Source: Candidatus Eiseniibacteriota bacterium (lineage in GTDB: Bacteria > Eisenbacteria > RBG-16-71-46 > CAIMUX01 > VGJL01). Taken from it: a DNA stretch of 8,039 nt. The DNA lies in contig WJJW01000395.1 of assembly GCA_014729455.1 (NCBI GenBank), positions 1-8,039 of the forward strand, read 5' to 3'. The notes under the pieces were generated by a model. That model was not told the origin of the DNA. It saw only the letters and a program-made list of their open reading frames with translations, and ran no database searches. The translations under genes were made by a program, and so were the position numbers. Shown piece by piece: positions 1 to 5,199 of this stretch (its first letter is position 1; every line of letters starts with the position of its first letter).

Positions 1-1
1 G

Positions 2-1549
2 ACCGGACCCGGGGATATCTTCACCGTCGAGGTGAAGGCGAGCCCGAGCGCCTCGGCGGAGGACGTCGGGACGATCACGATCACTCAGGTGAAGGTTCGC
101 GATTGCGTCAATGCGCCGATCCCGACCGTGGCCGGAGCGGCGGCAAGCCTGACCATCGACACCTCCGCGCCGACGGCGATCTCGGATCTCTCCGCCGCCC
201 AGGTCGTCACCGGCAACGACGACGACGGAACGACGGAGATCACGGTGAGCTTCACGGATCCTCCGGAGGGCGATCTGGCGGGCGTCGAGGTCTACCGGGC
301 GCCGTATGTGAAGACCGATGACTCGAACGCCTATCCCGAGTACAACGACCACACGGGAGCCGGTTCCCCGAGCATTCCGACCTACCCGCCGTCCGCGCCG
401 TGGGCGCTCACGAGCGTCACCGCTGGCGGCCAGACGGACGAGACGACAGACCGTGGCTTCTGGTACTACGTCGCGTTCGCGAAGGACGACTGCGGCAACG
501 TCTCAGCCGTGTCGAACATGACGGGCGGCACTCTGAACTACCACCTGGGTGACGTAGCCGATGGTGAGAATGCGCCGGAGAGCGGCGACAATCTCGTCGG
601 GACGGTCGACATCAGCGAGCTTGGTGACAACTACGGCACCTCTCTGGCCCACAACGACCCGGTCAACTACCTCGACGTCGGTCCGACGGCCGACTACTCC
701 GTCAATGCTCTCCCGACGACCGACAACTTGATTGGTTTCGAAGACCTGATCATGTTCGCGATCAACTATGGTCAGGTCAGCTTCACGGGTGAGCAGCCGG
801 AGATCGCAGGCCGGCCGAACGACGACGACCAGCACGGCCAGGTCGCGCTCGAGGTCGGGCCGTTCCTCACCGGCATCCGCGCGAACCAGATCGTCCAGAT
901 CCCCATTCTCATCCGGGGGGACGTCGATCGGGTCCAGGGGCTGCGGACGGTGCTGAGCTACGACGGTACCCTCCTCGCCTACGAGGGGAGCGAGGTCGCC
1001 GCCCATCTCGATGGGGTTCCGCACTTCTTCAAGGCGCTTCCGGCCGCGGGCGAGGTGGACCTGAACCTGGCGCTTCTCGGTCGGGACACCGCGTTCGGGG
1101 ACCAGGGGGCGGTCATGACCGTCCGGTTCCGCGCGCTGCGGAATGGCCAGGTGGCGGTCCGGCTCACCGAGAGCACGGTGCGCGACCGGAACAACGCGGA
1201 GCTGCTGCCGCAGGCGGACAGCCCGCGCGGGATCGCGGACCGGTCGGTCGAGGCCGAGATCGTTCTGCCGACGCAGTTCCGGCTCGGGGAGGCCCGGCCG
1301 AATCCGTTCAATCCGCGCACGCTGATCTCGTTCGATCTGCCGCGTTCGGTCGACGTGACGCTCTCGATCTACGACGCGTCGGGTCGTGTCGTGCGGACGC
1401 TCGTCGACGAGGCGATGCCGGCCGGTAGCCACGGCGTGGAGTGGGACGGCACCGACAACGCGGGCCGCAGCGTGAGCACGGGTGTCTTCTTCTACCAGAT
1501 GAGCGCCGGGGAGTTCGTTTCCCAGAAGCGGATGACCCTCTTGAAGTAA
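2..1549 (+). CDS. Modular secreted protein, 5' partial: cohesin end, FnIII-like, altered dockerin, cohesin-like, FlgD/T9SS-type sorting tail
   Basis: The frame is open from base 2 to the TAA at 1547-1549, so the true start lies left of the window. The GTG at 32 is internal and has no ribosome site. Of 515 visible residues (counted from base 2), about 1-50 are the end of a cohesin-like beta-sandwich ending in VRDCVNAPIP. Residues ~52-170 are FnIII-like (VEVYRAPY, FWYYVAFAKDDCGN). Residues ~179-257 form a two-part dockerin-like module with calcium-loop-like DVADG and TTDNLIGFEDL. Residues ~280-395 are cohesin-like (IVQIPILIRGD, LSYDGTLLAYEG, DLNLALLGRD). Residues ~426-515 are a FlgD-like Ig sorting tail ending KRMTLLK. 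The same module order occurs in the gene at 2553-5147. Likely role, by family knowledge: an exported surface protein that makes protein-protein contacts. No catalytic domain is visible. The coding call is very sure; the domain names come from motif reading without a profile search. Confidence 0.93.
   Translation, partial: TGPGDIFTVEVKASPSASAEDVGTITITQVKVRDCVNAPIPTVAGAAASLTIDTSAPTAISDLSAAQVVTGNDDDGTTEITVSFTDPPEGDLAGVEVYRAPYVKTDDSNAYPEYNDHTGAGSPSIPTYPPSAPWALTSVTAGGQTDETTDRGFWYYVAFAKDDCGNVSAVSNMTGGTLNYHLGDVADGENAPESGDNLVGTVDISELGDNYGTSLAHNDPVNYLDVGPTADYSVNALPTTDNLIGFEDLIMFAINYGQVSFTGEQPEIAGRPNDDDQHGQVALEVGPFLTGIRANQIVQIPILIRGDVDRVQGLRTVLSYDGTLLAYEGSEVAAHLDGVPHFFKALPAAGEVDLNLALLGRDTAFGDQGAVMTVRFRALRNGQVAVRLTESTVRDRNNAELLPQADSPRGIADRSVEAEIVLPTQFRLGEARPNPFNPRTLISFDLPRSVDVTLSIYDASGRVVRTLVDEAMPAGSHGVEWDGTDNAGRSVSTGVFFYQMSAGEFVSQKRMTLLK
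92..1549 (+). repeat. Paralogous segment, copy A (matches 3708-5147)
   Basis: This stretch encodes the same module series as 3708-5147, from the RDC.NAPIP motif through FnIII-like, dockerin-like, cohesin-like and sorting tail. Across the last 90 residues I count 73 identical to the other copy by hand. Stretches such as the 17 bases ctgatctcgttcgatct are identical at DNA level. The FnIII-like part has diverged most, including length differences around the tyrosine-rich linker (residues ~90-130). Confidence 0.85.
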
Positions 1550-1566
1550 CCACTTCCAGCGACAGG

Positions 1567-1602
1567 GGGGAAGGGGAGGGCGATCGTGCCCTTTCCTTCC
1601 CC
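1567..1602 (+). terminator. Strong GC-rich hairpin after the first modular gene
   Basis: The arms are 1567-1581 and 1588-1602, with a 6-base loop (1582-1587). In RNA they form 15 continuous pairs, two of them G-U. The hairpin begins 18 bases after the TAA at 1549 and ends 22 bases before the proposed GTG start at 1625. No T-run follows the right arm, so it is not a textbook intrinsic terminator. It could instead attenuate transcription or protect the upstream mRNA 3' end. Confidence 0.6.
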
Positions 1603-1613
1603 GCTCGACGCGC

Positions 1614-1619
1614 GGAGGA
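1614..1619 (+). promoter_or_regulatory. Ribosome binding site setting the start at 1625
   Basis: GGAGGA lies 5 bases before the GTG at 1625 and is a near-perfect Shine-Dalgarno match. A longer in-frame reading from the GTG at 1586 is possible and is also preceded by a purine run. However, that GTG overlaps the loop and right arm of the hairpin at 1567-1602 and would put 13 residues in front of an otherwise normal signal peptide. Confidence 0.75.
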
Positions 1620-1624
1620 ACATC

Positions 1625-2470
1625 GTGAAGACACCGCTCTCAATCTGGACCGTGACGGTCCTCATGCTCGCGGCCGCAACCGCCTCGTCGGCGAATCCGC
1701 TCACGGAGGAGTTCCACGCGTACCTTTTCCCGGACACCAATTGCGTGCAGCTCGACTCCCTGGCCACGGTCCACTTCGCGGTCGACGAGACCGCCCAGCA
1801 GTTCAACGGGTATGAGGTGACCATCGAGTTCGATCCCGAGATGCTCACGTTCGAGAGTCTCGAGGAGGGAGACCTGATGGTCGATGCTTGTCCGAATCGA
1901 TTCGAGTATCTGACGATGACCGATTCCACCGTCACGTACTCGCACGTGCTTCTCTGCGAGGGGGTCGCCATCGACGGCCCGGGGATTCTCAGCACCTACT
2001 ACCTGCGGACGAACGTGCCGGGAACCACGCCAATGGAGATCATCTCCGATCCGGACCGGACATTCGTCGACGCCGGGCTCTGGGTCTGGCCGAACCATCC
2101 GACCTATCCCCGACAGGTGATCTTCCACAACGGATCCGTCGAGATCTGCGATCCGACCTCCGACGTCGAGGAGGACGGGAATGAAGCACGTTCCGGCGGG
2201 AGCCGGATCGAGATTCGACCGAATCCGATCCGGGACGGGGCCACCCTGAGGCTCGGGTCTTCGGAGCCGGCGCTTTCCGACGTCTCCATCTATGACACGA
2301 GCGGACGACTGGTTCGTAGATTGCTCGAACGCTCGCTGCGGACCGCCCCGGGGGCGATCCACTGGGATCGTCGGACCGATGCGGGACGGCGCGTCGGGTC
2401 GGGTGTCTACTACGTCGTCATCCGTAGCGGCGCCGACGAGGCCCGAAGAAAGGTGGTCTTGATCGATTAG
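1625..2470 (+). CDS. Small secreted cohesin-like protein with FlgD/T9SS-type C-terminal tail
   Basis: The protein has 281 residues, starts at GTG 1625 and stops at TAG 2468-2470. Residues 1-23 are a classic signal peptide (MKT, hydrophobic core, then ASSA before N24). Residues ~36-172 read as one cohesin-like beta-sandwich: NGYEVTIEFDPEMLTF is the typical 'strand plus D-x-x-x-L-x-F' cohesin signature, and four cysteines (40, 89, 111, 175) fit an exported protein. Residues ~196-281 are a diverged FlgD-like sorting tail (RPNPIRDGATLRL, IYDTSGRLVRRLL, DAGRRVGSGVYYVV) ending RRKVVLID. There is no dockerin. It sits between two large modular paralogues on the same strand, 75 bases after the first and 82 before the second, so it may be co-expressed. 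Its cohesin-like domain could bind a dockerin-like module of its neighbours; that is inference. An alternative start at GTG 1586 would add 13 residues. Confidence 0.9.
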   Translation: MKTPLSIWTVTVLMLAAATASSANPLTEEFHAYLFPDTNCVQLDSLATVHFAVDETAQQFNGYEVTIEFDPEMLTFESLEEGDLMVDACPNRFEYLTMTDSTVTYSHVLLCEGVAIDGPGILSTYYLRTNVPGTTPMEIISDPDRTFVDAGLWVWPNHPTYPRQVIFHNGSVEICDPTSDVEEDGNEARSGGSRIEIRPNPIRDGATLRLGSSEPALSDVSIYDTSGRLVRRLLERSLRTAPGAIHWDRRTDAGRRVGSGVYYVVIRSGADEARRKVVLID

Positions 2471-2541
2471 GCTCCAGGAACCGAGACGATTCGTTCTCCA
2501 TTTGCAAGCCGTCATGACGCGCGACAGTGATGTTTGATTGT

Positions 2542-2546
2542 GGAGG
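2542..2546 (+). promoter_or_regulatory. Ribosome binding site setting the start at 2553
   Basis: GGAGG lies 6 bases before ATG 2553. The frame is open further left to a TTG at 2538, but that codon lies upstream of and overlaps the region of this site, and it has no Shine-Dalgarno sequence of its own. ATG 2553 gives a clean signal peptide. Confidence 0.85.
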
Positions 2547-2552
2547 TACCCC

Positions 2553-5147
2553 ATGGTTCGGTGGCGTCCGTTCGTCAATCTCAGTGTTTTGAAGTCACTC
2601 GCCGTTCTGTTGGCGATGACCTGCATCTGCCTCGCGATCCCCTCGCAGGTCTGGTCTGCGACCGCAAGCGCGGATCCTCCGCTCGCCGGAGGAGGGGAGC
2701 GTTTGTCGATCGAGGAGCCGGGCTCGGACGACGGCATCGGATTCCACGCGGCCCAGCTCCTGTTCGATTCCGGGACACCGGTCGTCAATCCGTACGGGAC
2801 CTGCGGAAGCTGCTATGCATGGAGCAGCACGTACTACTCCTCTCCCACGAACTTCGACCTGACCGCTCGGGCGGTCGAGGTCCCGTCGGGTTCGATGGCC
2901 ACCTCCATCCGCCTCTGGTGGGCGTATGGCGATGAAGGCCCCCACCCGAACAGCGCGAACAAGGGCGGCGTGCCCGCCGACTTCTCGTCCATCGCGATCG
3001 ATCTGTACGACGCGACGGGTCCCGGGGGATCTCCGGGGACGCATCTCGCGACGCTTCCGGGCACCTGGGTCGTGTTGAACGCGGCCCAGCACTACAAGGA
3101 GTACGTCCTGGACACGCCGTACGTCTTCACCGGTACGGACTACTTCATCTCCCTGCGGGCCGAGACGGCGCAGACGAACTACAACGCGACGCTTCTCTGG
3201 CTGATGTGCGCGCCGGATGACGTGCTGGTGGACTACGAGAACTACGATTCGAGCGCGGGGAACACGGGAGGGTGGGCCGACTATCCTTCCCTGAGCCCGT
3301 GTCCCAACGATCAGGACTTCGGCGGCCAGATCCTCGGATTCCCGACGCCGACCGTCGTCGAACCGACCGCGGAATCGGAGTGCATCACCGGCGACAACCC
3401 GTGCAACGAGGTCGAGTTCGAGCTGTCGCGCTCGGATGACACCGACCTGCGTGCCTTCTCCGTGACCTTCCACCTCGAGTCGGGCCTGGAGCTGTGCGTC
3501 GATGTCCCCCCGAGCATCACCGAGGGGACGCTTCTCAACTCGATCGGCGGGACCAGCTTTCAGGTGATCGACAACGGCGGTGGCTCGTACACGGTCGACT
3601 GCGCGATTCTCGGGATTCCGTGCGGGGCGACCACCGGCGGGCTGATGTTCTCGGCCGAGGTCGCCGGCGTCACGGACGGATCCTGGCAAGTGGTCGTGGA
3701 CGAGGTGCTCCTGCGAGACTGCGATAACGCGCCGATCCCGTCCGTGGTCGGCTCGCCGGAAACGGTCGTGGTCGACACGCAGGCGCCGGTCGCCGTTTCG
3801 GACCTGGGCGCCGCCCAGATCAAGACGGGAAACGGCGGGGACGGAACCACCGGAATCCTGCTGACCTACTCCGAGCCGGGGGACGCGGCTTCCTACGACG
3901 TCTACCGGAAGGCGTACGGGGATTATCCGGAGTACGACGATGGATCCGGGGCCGTCCCGAGCGCGCCGTCCGATCCGGGCGATGCCGTGGCGAACGGATG
4001 GACCCAGGTCGCCGGCGTCTCGGGAACGGGTCACGTCGACGAGCCGGCCACGAGGGACTTCTACTACTACGTCCTGTTCTCGGCCGATGATTGCGGAAAC
4101 GTCTCCGCGGCATCGAACATGACCGGAGGAACGCTCAACTACCACCTCGGCGACGTCTCCGACGGGACCACGCCCGGAAGCGGCGACAACCTGGTCGATG
4201 CGGCGGATGTCAGCCTCCTCGGCGCGCACTACGGGATCACCCTGACGCATAACGATTCCTTCAACTATCTGGACGTCGGTCCGACGACCGATTACTCGGT
4301 CGACGCGCGTCCGACGACCGACAACGTGGTCGGCTTCGAGGATCTGATCCTCTTCGCGATCAACTACGGCGAGGTCGCCCTCGACGGGGTGCGTCCGGAG
4401 CTGGCCGGTCGACCGGACGCGGAGTCCGGACCGGGCACGGCCGAGCTGGTGGTCGGGCCGGTTGCCGGCAGCGTGGCGAAGGGCCAGGTCCTCGAGATCC
4501 CCGTCCTCCTTCGTGGCGACGCGGCGCAGGTGCAGGGGATCCGCGCCGTGCTGTCCTACGACGGCACGCTCCTCGCCCACGAGGGAAGCGAGGCGGCCGG
4601 GCGGCTCGAAGGGCTCCCGCATTTCTTCAAGGCGCTGCCGCGCGCCGGAGAGGTGGATCTGAACCTGGCGCTGCTGGGGAGGGAGACCGCGCTCGCCGAT
4701 GAGGGCGCCGTCGCAATCGTTCGGTTCCGCGCGCTTCGCAGCGGGGACCCGGCCGTGAGGTTGACGGAGAGCACGATCCGGGACGCCCGGAACCGCGAGA
4801 TGCTTCTCGATCCCGAGGGTCCTCGGCGACTCGGGGATCGTGCGGCGGCGGTCGAGGTGGCGCTCCCGTCCGCGTTCCGGCTCGGAGAGGCGCGTCCGAA
4901 CCCGTTCAACCCGCGGACGCTGATCTCGTTCGATCTCCCCGAGGCGGTCGTTGTGCGGCTGGCGATCTACGATGCGTCCGGCCGGTTGGTCCGCACGCTG
5001 GTCGACGGAGCGATGCCGGCGGGCGGGCATTCCGTGGAATGGGACGGGACCGATGATGCGGGACGGAAGGTCGGCACGGGCGTGTTCTTCTACGAGATGC
5101 GGGCCGGCGACCACGCGTCCCAGAAGCGGATGACGTTGCTCAAATAG
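2553..5147 (+). CDS. Large modular secreted protein: beta-rich N domain, cohesin-like, FnIII-like, altered dockerin, cohesin-like, FlgD/T9SS-type sorting tail
   Basis: The protein has 864 residues, from ATG 2553 to TAG 5145-5147. Residues 1-37 are a signal peptide (positive start, hydrophobic LAVLLAMTCICLA, cut near WSA). Residues ~60-265 are a beta-rich, jelly-roll-like domain of unknown function (AIDLYDATG, FTGTDYFISLRAE). Residues ~270-410 are cohesin-like (AFSVTFHLESGLELC, VDCAILGIPCG, LLRDCDNAPIP). Residues ~410-528 are FnIII-like (YDVYRKAYG, FYYYVLFSADDCGN). Residues ~530-608 are a dockerin-like pair (GDVSDG...DNLVDAADVSLLG and TTDNVVGFEDLILFAINYG). Residues ~630-750 are a second cohesin-like domain (LEIPVLLRGD, LSYDGTLLAHEG, NLALLGRE). 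Residues 775-864 are the sorting tail ending KRMTLLK. It is a full-length paralogue of the truncated gene at 2-1549 and shows what that gene probably looks like upstream. By family knowledge it is exported and cell-surface or secreted; no enzyme domain is seen. Its 3' end converges on the ASH-repeat gene. Confidence 0.95.
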   Translation: MVRWRPFVNLSVLKSLAVLLAMTCICLAIPSQVWSATASADPPLAGGGERLSIEEPGSDDGIGFHAAQLLFDSGTPVVNPYGTCGSCYAWSSTYYSSPTNFDLTARAVEVPSGSMATSIRLWWAYGDEGPHPNSANKGGVPADFSSIAIDLYDATGPGGSPGTHLATLPGTWVVLNAAQHYKEYVLDTPYVFTGTDYFISLRAETAQTNYNATLLWLMCAPDDVLVDYENYDSSAGNTGGWADYPSLSPCPNDQDFGGQILGFPTPTVVEPTAESECITGDNPCNEVEFELSRSDDTDLRAFSVTFHLESGLELCVDVPPSITEGTLLNSIGGTSFQVIDNGGGSYTVDCAILGIPCGATTGGLMFSAEVAGVTDGSWQVVVDEVLLRDCDNAPIPSVVGSPETVVVDTQAPVAVSDLGAAQIKTGNGGDGTTGILLTYSEPGDAASYDVYRKAYGDYPEYDDGSGAVPSAPSDPGDAVANGWTQVAGVSGTGHVDEPATRDFYYYVLFSADDCGNVSAASNMTGGTLNYHLGDVSDGTTPGSGDNLVDAADVSLLGAHYGITLTHNDSFNYLDVGPTTDYSVDARPTTDNVVGFEDLILFAINYGEVALDGVRPELAGRPDAESGPGTAELVVGPVAGSVAKGQVLEIPVLLRGDAAQVQGIRAVLSYDGTLLAHEGSEAAGRLEGLPHFFKALPRAGEVDLNLALLGRETALADEGAVAIVRFRALRSGDPAVRLTESTIRDARNREMLLDPEGPRRLGDRAAAVEVALPSAFRLGEARPNPFNPRTLISFDLPEAVVVRLAIYDASGRLVRTLVDGAMPAGGHSVEWDGTDDAGRKVGTGVFFYEMRAGDHASQKRMTLLK
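3708..5147 (+). repeat. Paralogous segment, copy B (matches 92-1549)
   Basis: This is the second copy of the module series described for 92-1549, in the same orientation. It lies 2.16 kb downstream of copy A, with the small cohesin gene and the N-terminal third of its own gene in between. The layout fits an old tandem duplication followed by divergence. Confidence 0.85.
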
Positions 5148-5170
5148 AGGAAGAGCCCATGACCCCGGGG

Positions 5171-5199
5171 GGACCGGCGGGGAACCCGCCCGCCGGTCC
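5171..5199. terminator. GC-rich hairpin between convergent genes
   Basis: The arms 5171-5181 and 5189-5199 pair perfectly over 11 bases around a 7-base loop; a G-U pair (5170/5200) can extend them on the + transcript. The hairpin starts 23 bases after the stop of the forward gene and directly abuts the stop codon (5200-5202) of the reverse gene. It could therefore serve both transcripts. No T-run follows on either strand. Confidence 0.6.

Noticed and set aside
503..1432. A 309-codon minus-strand frame opposite the first gene
   Set aside because: Arg/Asp/Val-rich composition and no domain; it is a GC-driven shadow of the real + strand gene.
1586..1624. Upstream GTG start for the small cohesin gene
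   Set aside because: It overlaps the loop and right arm of the hairpin and would add 13 residues ahead of a normal signal peptide; GTG 1625 has GGAGGA at ideal spacing.
2510..2519. A 10-base palindrome CGTCATGACG upstream of the large gene
   Set aside because: It is short and without flanking support; such palindromes arise by chance, and no regulator is encoded in the window. An operator role cannot be supported.
2501..2536. Possible promoter: TTGCAA at 2502-2507, or a Bacteroidota-type TTTG (2501-2504) with GATGTTTG (2529-2536)
   Set aside because: No good -10 box lies 16-18 bases after TTGCAA. The Bacteroidota-type spacing is 24 bases, longer than usual, and transcription would begin at or inside the ribosome site.
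2802..2826. CGSCYAW resembles the papain-family active-site motif CGSCWAF
   Set aside because: No downstream GHAV-like histidine or NSWG-like asparagine motif is present, and the surrounding pattern is beta-sandwich-like. Treated as a disulfide-type cysteine pair.
2595..5114. An 839-codon open frame on the minus strand, antisense to the large modular gene
   Set aside because: Its product is rich in Arg, Asp, Val and Gly with no signal peptide or domain. High GC removes stop codons from this frame, while the + strand frame has a signal peptide, ribosome site and recognisable domains.
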